From contig JAOEUK010000001.1 in the NCBI GenBank assembly GCA_028382965.1, positions 248,001 through 312,000 of the forward strand: a stretch of DNA of 64,000 nt, in the 5' to 3' direction. Origin of the DNA: Candidatus Puniceispirillum sp. (GTDB taxonomy: Bacteria > Pseudomonadota > Alphaproteobacteria > Puniceispirillales > Puniceispirillaceae). A model generated the notes under the pieces. The model searched no databases. It worked only from the letters and a program-made list of their open reading frames with translations, and had not been told where the DNA came from. A program made the translations under genes and the position numbers. Numbering within the stretch: position 1 is the stretch's first letter; each line of letters starts with the position of its first letter. This document shows positions 34,367-42,996 of this stretch, one piece after another.

Positions 34367-34954
34367 TTACATTGTTGGGTCTTCCCCCTGTTCCAGCTTG
34401 TCAATCAGTTGTTCGACAGCGTCTATATCTTCAAGTTCTAGAACTGTTCGGCCAACTTTCATTGCAAAGCCGGCCCGTGCCATTTTTGCAAGCTGGCGTT
34501 GCTGGTGCTGCATTAAGGCCTGACTATCATCCACAGTATCATAATGACCACGATAGAAAGGGCCAATCCTACGTCGTTTTGCGAATAGGCATGCCGCCAG
34601 TAACTCACCATTTGCAGCATGCTGATCAGCAGCATCAAGTGCGGCTTCAATAAGGGCATCATCAAGCCTGTGCTGGCGAAGACGTTGGCGAATGCCATGC
34701 TTTGAGCGCCCTTGCCGGCGATGGATGCGCGCCTGACTTTGGGCAAAAGCCTCATCATTCAAATACCCTAGCGTTTGGCAACGTGTCACGATCATGCTAA
34801 TAGCAGCTGCCACCTCATCAGTGCCATGACTGTCAAGTTTTTGCATGGCAAAGCGCCCCAGCACCTCGCTCAGCCTTTGCTTCGATGTGGCGTAGCGGCC
34901 AAGATAATCTAACGCTTTGTTCATTAGCCTTGTTTCGGCAGGTGATTTTGTCAT
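34367..34954 (-). CDS. recX: RecX family regulatory protein
   Basis: ALDYLGRYATSKQRLSEVLGRFAMQKL...LGYLNDEAFAQSQARIHRRQGRSKHGIRQRLRQHRLDD. Confidence 0.75.
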   Translation of the reverse strand: MTKSPAETRLMNKALDYLGRYATSKQRLSEVLGRFAMQKLDSHGTDEVAAAISMIVTRCQTLGYLNDEAFAQSQARIHRRQGRSKHGIRQRLRQHRLDDALIEAALDAADQHAANGELLAACLFAKRRRIGPFYRGHYDTVDDSQALMQHQQRQLAKMARAGFAMKVGRTVLELEDIDAVEQLIDKLEQGEDPTM

Positions 34955-35115
34955 GGGCGCAAGATAAAGATTTTTGTTAAGCAGGTCATAGAACTGGCAC
35001 TTTGTGATGTAAATAATCTACATTGATTCTGGAGAATAAGTCTTTTTTCTGTGAAAGGCAAAAGCAACAATTAACCCCATTGCTTCCAGGAAGATTATTG
35101 CCTATTTAAATGTGC

Positions 35116-35405
35116 ATGACTGATAAAAATCTTTTTCCAAAGCCATATGGTTATAAGGCTAGTAACATATCGTCTGGAGACGTGCTCACGCTCAAGAAAA
35201 GTGCACGGCAAAAAAAGAGCGCTGTGCATGAGGTTAAACTGCACCGCCCATTCATATGGGGTTTTTAATTCTGGGGGTATTTACAATACTCGTTGCAGGC
35301 ATTGTTTCTGGAATTATGGCAAATAAATCTGATGAGCTGGCAGCGGTCACAGATTTTTTGATTCAGCCTCTGACCTCTATTAATAGATTGAATTGTTATC
35401 AATGA
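35116..35405 (+). pseudogene. Small single-TM protein split across two frames (frameshifted gene or -1 frameshifting gene)
   Basis: ATG 35116 to TAA 35266-35268 (50 codons); a -1 shift at G GGT TTT (35259-35265) continues as ...WGFLILGVFTILVAGIVSGIMANKSDELAAVTDFLIQPLTSINRLNCYQ to TGA 35403-35405. Confidence 0.45.
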
Positions 35406-36661
35406 CAAATTTATCAATAAATCGAAACAGCCTTAATTTCTTTTGTTTTTTTCTTTTTGGGTGTTGGTTTTTTACCGCAGGGATTTTTCAGATACCAGGG
35501 GTTGATTTCGAAGTTTTTGATGCGGTGTTGATCAAGAGATCTTTTACTGCCCTGACAGTTTTTTTAATGCTTTCACTTATTAATTGGAGGGCTTCAAAAA
35601 TACGAATGGGCCTCTACTTTTTAACCGCTTGGATAATAATCCAGATCATTAATTTTGTATACTTTGGCAGTTTAGAAATAGTTTTCTTGAGGTGTGTTCA
35701 AGCCATTAGTGTTTTTTCTATAGTCTTCTTTTTTGGACAAAACTTTAATGCTTTTCGCCATAGTGTGAGGCGATTAGATTCTATATTTTTAATCTCCGCA
35801 CTCTTTTTTTGGATGATTGTGATTTCATATCCATTTTCCACGGCTGTTCAAATGAATTTAGTTAATGGTTTTGGTGGCAATCGGGTGAACTTTAGTATTT
35901 GGGCGTCTCAACTAGTTGTATTTTTTGCGATAATGTGGGTAACGGGTCGCTTAAAGTTTTTCCAAAGATTTAGCAATTTAATTTTGACTCTATATGTTTT
36001 TGTTTTTCCAATTTTAATGTCACAAATTCTTTCGGGTGGACGATTAGGTGTTCTCGTGTCGTTTGTTTCGTTGGCTTTTGTTTTTTACATTAGATACCGA
36101 TTGACCACAAAGTTTTTGGGAGCTCTGTTAACGTTAATATTTGTGCTTTCTTTGGGGTATTTTGCCGAGAGTTCTTATAAGCTAGTTTATTCAGTTACTT
36201 CTGTAAATAATAGTATGTTAAGGGGTTTTTCCTCCTCTAATAATGGAAATTTATTTGATTTTTTCAACACGATAAGTTCGCAACGTGTTTATCTGTTTAT
36301 CGAAGGGCTTAAGCAACTTAAATTTGAAACATTAATATTTGGGAATGGCATTGGTAACTTCACCATTGTGGGAAAATTTGGATCGCATTTAGATGTTCAT
36401 AATGTTTTTCTAAAGACACTTGGTGAGGTTGGTGTTTTTGGGTTTATAGTTGTGTCTTTTGTGGTTACTTCACCTGTTCTAATGTTAAATAAGAAGTTAG
36501 ATCAAAGTTTTATAATATTTGGATTAGCTGTTTGGCTCTTACCTGCAATGTGCCAGCCAGAGTTTTACTATACTCAGATTGGTTCTTCACTGTGCTTTTG
36601 GGTGGTTTTTGCAGCTGCTTATTCTGGTAATTTGATTCCACGGCCTGTTGTCTCTAAGTAG
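35402..36661 (+). CDS. O-antigen ligase/polymerase (WaaL/Wzy)-like multi-spanning membrane protein
   Basis: About 10 predicted TM segments, long loop with 'GNGIGNF...SHLDVHNVFLKTLGEVGVFGFIV', typical of the O-antigen ligase C-terminal region; strongly AT-rich; ATG 35402 overlaps the upstream TGA. Confidence 0.75.
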   Translation: MTNLSINRNSLNFFCFFLFGCWFFTAGIFQIPGVDFEVFDAVLIKRSFTALTVFLMLSLINWRASKIRMGLYFLTAWIIIQIINFVYFGSLEIVFLRCVQAISVFSIVFFFGQNFNAFRHSVRRLDSIFLISALFFWMIVISYPFSTAVQMNLVNGFGGNRVNFSIWASQLVVFFAIMWVTGRLKFFQRFSNLILTLYVFVFPILMSQILSGGRLGVLVSFVSLAFVFYIRYRLTTKFLGALLTLIFVLSLGYFAESSYKLVYSVTSVNNSMLRGFSSSNNGNLFDFFNTISSQRVYLFIEGLKQLKFETLIFGNGIGNFTIVGKFGSHLDVHNVFLKTLGEVGVFGFIVVSFVVTSPVLMLNKKLDQSFIIFGLAVWLLPAMCQPEFYYTQIGSSLCFWVVFAAAYSGNLIPRPVVSK

Positions 36662-37446
36662 CGCACATTTTGACAAACAATTTTTTTAATATAATTGAGA
36701 ATTTTTTGTTCTGTCTGTTTTTGGTCTGTTTTTATCGCTGAATGTAAAAATGCTATGATCTAAAAACTGCAGGCAGGGAAGATTTCAAAAATAGTATTTC
36801 AAAAATTAAACTTGATAATAAGAGTGATGCTACTACTAAAATTCAACAACGGCATTTTTTCAGGCTTTGGCTAGAAGAAAAGGTATAGCCACTGTTACAG
36901 AGCTAAGACCATAGATTACTAAGAATAGATCCCGCAGCATAACTGCTGATTGGCGCATTATAAAGCTTTGAGCTAAGCGCAGTTATTAATAAATGGATAA
37001 TTACGCCGCACCCTCAATAGGCCATATTTTTATGCTTTTTTAGTTAAGCCCAAAGATTTGTTACTTGTGAAAATATGAATGCTTTGTAAGCTCTTTTCAA
37101 TAACCCACGCACTTGTCCTTTGGTTAGCGTGTTGTGTTTGCAAACAAGTTGGTATTGGTTCAAATCTTCATAGTTGTTTGTTCATATATCAGACTCCATA
37201 AAATTATGTATATTCGTCCTAGGATAAGATGTGAAAACTGAAAATTGCGTAATGCTTAACTTCATTTTTTGAGAATATTTTATAGTTCCAAGACACGTTT
37301 CAAACGTATTACTTGGTTATGCTAGTATAAACATTCCAACTGATTTTATATTATTTTGTTTCAATAATGATATTTTGTAATACTATTTGTAGTTGTTGAC
37401 AGAAATTATTTTAACTGTTTTTCGGATGTGATCAAAGGCAGAATTA

Positions 37447-37725
37447 ATGCCAAATTTTAAGGTTGTAAATTTGGCTTTTGATACGAGTTTAATGAATTCT
37501 TCTTTATTTAGGACATTTTATTCAGTGGACAAGTCGCCTGCGCCCTTTGATGTAATTGCCAGCTTAAATCCGGTCTTTTATACCATTGATGGTTTTCGCT
37601 TTGGTATGATTGGTGTTGCCGATCGACCGCTTCTAATTGGCTTTTACCGTCTTCTTGTGGTGAATATTGTTTTGGCAATTTTTTGTTACAAGGCGCTTCA
37701 TTCAGGCTACCGCTTCAAAAGCTAG
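37447..37725 (+). pseudogene. C-terminal remnant of an ABC-2 type transporter permease
   Basis: FYSVDKSPAPFDVIASLNPVFYTIDGFRFGMIGVADRPLLIGFYRLLVVNIVLAIFCYKALHSGYRFKS matches the last ~65 residues of ABC-2 permeases ('NP.fy.idgfRyGf.G'); the usual upstream TM domains are absent. Confidence 0.65.
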
Positions 37726-37771
37726 CACTAAATATTGGCGATAGGGGTCAAGAAAAAGGATAGGAGAAATT

Positions 37772-38881
37772 ATGGTTGCTGAAAAAGTTGAAAATGGTAT
37801 TTTGTGCATTCAGCATCTGCAGCAGGCAATCAACGACGGCATCATTGCTGCCGAGTGCCCGATTGAGGATGGTCAGTTGCAACCAGCCAGTCTTGATTTG
37901 CGCCTTGGGGTTGAGGCGTGGCGTGTTCAGGCTAGTTTTTTGCCCGGCCAAAATATGGCTGTTGACAAAAAACTGATTAAACTTGGTATGCACAAAATTG
38001 ATCTGAGTGGTGGAGCAGTGCTTGAGCGCGGCTGCGTCTATATTGTAAAACTGCAGGAACGCCTTAAACTGCCTCTTGGCACTTCAGCAATGGCAAATCC
38101 AAAAAGCTCAACAGGACGCCTTGATGTTTTTACGCGTCTGATTACGGATGGGGCAAAGGAATTCGAATCTGTTGTTGATGGATATGAGGGACCTCTTTAC
38201 GCAGAAATTTCGCCACGCACTTTTTCGGTTCTGGTTCGCGCAGGATCGCGCCTATCGCAATTGCGGCTTCGGCGCGGCATCAGTTCCCCGTCTGATTTGG
38301 TAATGAAATCACTGCAGTCTACAGTGGGCTTGGTGCATGGGGCAGATCAGACCGATATTCGTGACGGTGTTGCACTTAGTGTTAATCTGGAACCTGACGC
38401 AAAAAGTGGCATGATTGGTTGGCGAGCGCGGAAATATGCAGGCCTGATTGATGTTGATGCACCGGCTAGCTTGCTTGTTGATGCATTTTGGGAACGTGTT
38501 GCACTGGCTGATCTTACTGCTGGTGGGCTTGTGCTGAACCCGGATGAATTTTATATTCTTGCTAGTCGTGAATTTGTCACTGTACCAAAGGATCATGCGG
38601 CTGAAATGCGGGCTTATGATACGCGGGTTGGCGAGTTTCGGGCGCATTATGCTGGATTTTTTGATCCCGGTTTTGGTATGGCGGAATTGGGGGCAGAAGG
38701 CACACGTGCTGTCTTGGAGGTCCGCTCGCACGATGTACCGTTTCTGATCGAGCAAGGCCAGACTGTTTGCCGTCTGGTCTATGAGCCAATGCTGGCTATT
38801 CCGCGAACTTTATATGGGACAGGTGGGTCGAATTATCAATCACAAGGTTTGCAGCTTGCAAAGCACTTCATTCAAGATTAA
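37772..38881 (+). CDS. dcd: 2'-deoxycytidine 5'-triphosphate deaminase, long alphaproteobacterial form
   Basis: IQPASLDLRLG-like 'LQPASLDLRLGVEAWRVQASFLPG', 'MANPKSSTGRLDVFTRLITDG', 'GPLYAEISPRTFSVLVRAGSRLSQLRLRRG'. Confidence 0.88.
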   Translation: MVAEKVENGILCIQHLQQAINDGIIAAECPIEDGQLQPASLDLRLGVEAWRVQASFLPGQNMAVDKKLIKLGMHKIDLSGGAVLERGCVYIVKLQERLKLPLGTSAMANPKSSTGRLDVFTRLITDGAKEFESVVDGYEGPLYAEISPRTFSVLVRAGSRLSQLRLRRGISSPSDLVMKSLQSTVGLVHGADQTDIRDGVALSVNLEPDAKSGMIGWRARKYAGLIDVDAPASLLVDAFWERVALADLTAGGLVLNPDEFYILASREFVTVPKDHAAEMRAYDTRVGEFRAHYAGFFDPGFGMAELGAEGTRAVLEVRSHDVPFLIEQGQTVCRLVYEPMLAIPRTLYGTGGSNYQSQGLQLAKHFIQD

Positions 38882-39082
38882 TTAAGATCAGATTGTGGGC
38901 ACTAGTAGATACCTTGACATGTCGGGGTTAAATAGTGAAATTATACTGAGATATTGGGCGATAAAACCCTCTTTAAGCCACCAATAATTAAGATTGTTGG
39001 TGGTTTGATTTTTGGATGTGAATTAGAACTCGTCAAAAGTTTCAGGTCCAATATGACGCATTTTAAACTGGATGGTTTTGAT

Positions 39083-40300
39083 ATGAGCCAAAAAGCCGTT
39101 AATTACGCAGCTGACTCAGCTGTTATGAAAACCTATGGTCGTGTCGAAATTGGATTTGTGCGCGGTGAAGGGTGCTGGTTGATATCTGAATCTGGTGACA
39201 GGTATTTAGATTGCGCTAGTGGAATTGCTGTAAATACTCTTGGTCATAGTCACCCTTGGCTTGTTCAAGCCCTTACTGAACAGGTTGGTAAATTATGGCA
39301 TACATCTAATCTTTACCGAATACCGAGTCAGGAAGTTGTTGCAAAGATGCTTGCATCATTATCTGGTCTTGAACAGGTTTTTTTCTGTAATTCAGGTGCT
39401 GAAGCGACTGAAGCTGCAGTTAAGATTGCGCGTAGGGCAGCTTACGAAAGAGGTGACGCAGAAAGAGTGACTATTCTATGTGCAAGTGGTGGATTTCACG
39501 GGCGAACACTAGGTATGCTTGCTGCCACTGATCGGCCTTTGTTTCGAACAGGTTTTGGCCCAATGCCTGATGGTTTTGATCATGTGCCTTTTGGCAATTT
39601 AAATGCCCTTCGTGATAAGCTGGGACCAAATGTTGCGGCCGTAATGATTGAACCAATTCAAGGTGAAGGAGGGGCCAGAGAGGTCCCCGATGGATATCTT
39701 TTGGGCGTGCGTGCTGCTGCAGATGAATACGGTGCTGTGGTTATTGCAGATGAGGTGCAGGCTGGCATTGGCAGAACTGGGCAGTTGTTTTCCTATGAAT
39801 ATAGTGGCATCAAGCCGGATATTGTTGCACTTGCTAAGGGCTTGGCGGGGGGGTTTCCAATTGGAGCAGTGATTGCTAGTAAAGCTGTTGGTGATTCGAT
39901 GACACCCGGAACGCATGGATCAACTTTTGGGGGTAATCCGCTTGCAATGGCTGCTGCAAAAGCCGTTCTCGAGATATTAAGTGGGGATGGTTTTTTAACA
40001 GAAGTCAGGCGTCGAGCAACTCATCTTGATAAATTGCTAGTGAGCTTGCAAACGCAGTTCCCAAAGATAATTTCTGAACTGCGTGGACGTGGATTTCTGC
40101 GGGGTATTAAACTGAGTGAAACGATTGACCTTGCTTTTCTTGTCAAAACTTTACGAGAAGATTATTTGCTAACGGTGCCAGCTGCTGATAATACGCTTCG
40201 CCTTTTGCCACCTTTGACAATCAGTCACGAAGAGATCGATTTGGCAGTTGCCAAGCTAGAACTGGCACTTAAGGCCATCACAAAACATGATAGTAAATAA
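39083..40300 (+). CDS. argD: Acetylornithine/succinyldiaminopimelate aminotransferase
   Basis: FCNSGAEATEAAVKIARR, GFHGRTLGMLAAT, VVIADEVQAGIGRTGQLFSYE, DIVALAKGLAGGFPIGAV; ORF is open to 38954, start ambiguous. Confidence 0.95.
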   Translation: MSQKAVNYAADSAVMKTYGRVEIGFVRGEGCWLISESGDRYLDCASGIAVNTLGHSHPWLVQALTEQVGKLWHTSNLYRIPSQEVVAKMLASLSGLEQVFFCNSGAEATEAAVKIARRAAYERGDAERVTILCASGGFHGRTLGMLAATDRPLFRTGFGPMPDGFDHVPFGNLNALRDKLGPNVAAVMIEPIQGEGGAREVPDGYLLGVRAAADEYGAVVIADEVQAGIGRTGQLFSYEYSGIKPDIVALAKGLAGGFPIGAVIASKAVGDSMTPGTHGSTFGGNPLAMAAAKAVLEILSGDGFLTEVRRRATHLDKLLVSLQTQFPKIISELRGRGFLRGIKLSETIDLAFLVKTLREDYLLTVPAADNTLRLLPPLTISHEEIDLAVAKLELALKAITKHDSK

Positions 40301-40349
40301 GCTATCGTATTTATTTGCCAAACATAAACTAAAAAATGGGATAAAGCCG

Positions 40350-41258
40350 ATGCGGCATTTTCTGGATTTAAAAGATTTTTCAACTGAGGCTCTTCAAGCC
40401 ATGCTTGATGATGGACTGCGTATGAAGGCAGCAAAAAAATCTGGTGAGGTTCTTGAATTGCCCCTATCTGGCAAAACAGTGGCTATGATTTTTGAAAAGC
40501 CATCAACTCGGACACGTATATCATTTGAAGTGGGTATAAAACAACTTGGTGGAACGCCGTTGGCTTTGTCGTCAACAGATTTGCAGCTTGGTCGTGGTGA
40601 GAGTGTTGAAGATACGGCAAGGGTTCTTTCGCGCTACGTCGACGCGATTATAATTCGCTGTTACAAACATGACACACTGCTGACACTTGCCAAAAATGCT
40701 ACGGTTCCGGTGATAAATGCACTAACCCAAAGGTCACACCCTTGCCAGCTAATGGCAGATTTAATGACGATGATTGAATATCATGGAACACTTACTGGCC
40801 AGACTGTTGCGTGGCTTGGCGATGGCAACAATGTCGCTGTAAGCTGGATTGAGGCGGCGGTTCGCTTTGGTTTTCAATTGCGCATTGGCGGCCCTAAAAG
40901 CTATGCACCACCGACTGATTTGTTGACATGGGCGAGGGCCAACGGCGGCGATGTCATCTTAACTAATGATGTTTACATCGCTATTGATAAGGTCCAGACC
41001 GTGGTGACCGACGTGTGGGTTTCAATGGGAACTGATGAAGGTAGCCGCCGTGTTGATTTTAAGCCATATCAAGTAAATGCAAAGTTGATGAATGCTGCTG
41101 CTGATGATGCAATATTTATGCATTGTTTGCCTGCATGGCGTGGCTTGGAAGTGACCGCTGAGGTAATTGATGGCCCCCAATCGGCCGTTTTTGATGAAGC
41201 AGAAAACCGACTTCATGCTCAAAAAGCTGTTTTGGCGTGGTGTTTTGCGGACAATTGA
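40350..41258 (+). CDS. argF: Ornithine carbamoyltransferase
   Basis: FEKPSTRTRISFEVGIKQLGG, ALTQRSHPCQLMADLMT, FMHCLPAWRGLEVTAEVIDG; start at 40350. Confidence 0.97.
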   Translation: MRHFLDLKDFSTEALQAMLDDGLRMKAAKKSGEVLELPLSGKTVAMIFEKPSTRTRISFEVGIKQLGGTPLALSSTDLQLGRGESVEDTARVLSRYVDAIIIRCYKHDTLLTLAKNATVPVINALTQRSHPCQLMADLMTMIEYHGTLTGQTVAWLGDGNNVAVSWIEAAVRFGFQLRIGGPKSYAPPTDLLTWARANGGDVILTNDVYIAIDKVQTVVTDVWVSMGTDEGSRRVDFKPYQVNAKLMNAAADDAIFMHCLPAWRGLEVTAEVIDGPQSAVFDEAENRLHAQKAVLAWCFADN

Positions 41259-41305
41259 TCGTCGTACTATTACGGGGACGGACTTGCCGGTTTTAGGATT
41301 TGAAA

Positions 41306-42268
41306 ATGTTAAATGATAATTTACCGGCTGATGCCCAAATACTGCCGTTTTATCTGGCTAATGGATCAGATAAAACGGCCTTAATTCGTGGCCGTATAGC
41401 CTCAATTGGTCGCCCAGTAAGCGCTATTTTAGAACGTCACGCATATCCGGAAGTTGTGGCAACTTTGCAGGCTGAGGCCTTGGCGCTTGCCGCCTGTCTT
41501 TCCAGTACATTGAAATTTGATGGAGTTTTTACCTTACAGGCCAAAGGAGATGGACTAGTCCGTACTTTATTAGCTGACATTAATGAAAAAGGTAACTTGC
41601 GTGGTTACGTGGCATTAGAAGACAATCCAAAGGCACTTCAAGCTGTTGCTTTTGCACATGACCCAAAAGGCCCAGTTAAACTGGGCCAACTTATGGGAAA
41701 GGGTTATATTGCGTTTACTGTTGATGAAGGTAGTAAAAATGGTCGGTATCAGGGAATAGTTGAGCTTGATGATCGACACATTAGCGATGCTGCGATGCGG
41801 TGGTATGAAAATTCTGAACAGCTTGATACAGAAGTGGTTTGTGCGGCGGCCAAGGGGGCTGACGGTTGGCAGGCTGTTGCATTAATGTTACAGCGTATTG
41901 CAGCTGAAGGCGGCAAAGGCAATGGGCTCATGAAAACAGATTTTGCAGCTCGGATGTCAAGTGATGAAGCCTGGCATACGGCTAAAACTCTAATGGGGTC
42001 AATCACAAGGGCTGAACTTTTAGATCCAGCCTTGTTGCCTCAAGATATTGTCTTCCGGTTGTTTAATAGCATGGCACCGCATATCGCCCCTACACGTCCC
42101 GTTATAGACAAATGTCGATGCAATGTCGAAAAAATTGAATTGATGTTACGTGAACTTTCCCCAAATGAGGTTGGAGACTTGGCGGATGAAAATGGAAATT
42201 TGACTATCACCTGTGAATTTTGCAAAAATTCACGTGTTTACAATAAGGATTTGGTTCCCCTTTATTGA
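41306..42268 (+). CDS. hslO: Hsp33 family redox chaperone
   Basis: C-terminal zinc motif KCRCN...TCEFCKNSRVY. Confidence 0.93.
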   Translation: MLNDNLPADAQILPFYLANGSDKTALIRGRIASIGRPVSAILERHAYPEVVATLQAEALALAACLSSTLKFDGVFTLQAKGDGLVRTLLADINEKGNLRGYVALEDNPKALQAVAFAHDPKGPVKLGQLMGKGYIAFTVDEGSKNGRYQGIVELDDRHISDAAMRWYENSEQLDTEVVCAAAKGADGWQAVALMLQRIAAEGGKGNGLMKTDFAARMSSDEAWHTAKTLMGSITRAELLDPALLPQDIVFRLFNSMAPHIAPTRPVIDKCRCNVEKIELMLRELSPNEVGDLADENGNLTITCEFCKNSRVYNKDLVPLY

Positions 42269-42386
42269 TAGCGGCTTCTTTTTTAGAAATTGGGCTAAAA
42301 AGACTAAGCTAGTGCTGTTGTCAAAATTAAAGCATAATTATTTTGATTTAAGTTTTTGTAATAAAATTAAGAAAAAGGTTTTTTTG

Positions 42387-42980
42387 ATGTTACGTTTTAG
42401 GATAGGTAGGCTTGGCGTTATAATTCTGCTTGGCGGAATGTTAGCCGGTTGTAATAGTGGCTCAAACACTCCTCCACCGGCTATTTTTACGACTGATGTT
42501 TTTCCACCATTGGCAATAAATGCCCGCAGTCTTAAAATTATTGATAACTGGCAGATGCCAATTGCAGATTCTTATGTTGGGCATCGAGTTAATCCACTGC
42601 CAAGCAATGTCTTAGCAGACTGGGCTTCACATGTGTTACGTCCTGCAGGTGGGAGTGGTGAGATAATTTTTGACATGCAGCGTGTTGCTATCACCATGAC
42701 AGATTTGCCAAAAAAGGTGGGCATTAATGACTTGTTTCTTGATCAACAAAGTAAGAAAATCACTGCTGAAATTGGAGCGCAAATTATTTGGCTTCAGCCA
42801 GTTGGTGGAACGCAGGCTCGTATAGACTTAGATGCATTGCATTCAATCACTATTCAGGAATCTGCAAATCCAAATGAAGTCAGTCAAAAAACTCATGAAA
42901 GTATGAAAGGTGCGCTTGTCAGGCTTGATAAACAGGTTCGCAAAGAATTGGCCATGATTGACAGAATTATTCTCCCTTAA
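42387..42980 (+). CDS. Conserved hypothetical lipoprotein
   Basis: MLRFRIGRLGVIILLGGMLAGCNSGSN lipobox LAGC; RBS-like purines upstream; product family not recognised. Confidence 0.7.
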   Translation: MLRFRIGRLGVIILLGGMLAGCNSGSNTPPPAIFTTDVFPPLAINARSLKIIDNWQMPIADSYVGHRVNPLPSNVLADWASHVLRPAGGSGEIIFDMQRVAITMTDLPKKVGINDLFLDQQSKKITAEIGAQIIWLQPVGGTQARIDLDALHSITIQESANPNEVSQKTHESMKGALVRLDKQVRKELAMIDRIILP

Positions 42981-42996
42981 ATATCTAACAAATTAA

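Noticed and set aside
41669-41687. GGCCCAGTTAAACTGGGCC inverted repeat
   Set aside because: Lies within hslO coding sequence (KGPVKLGQL); no T-tract or regulatory context
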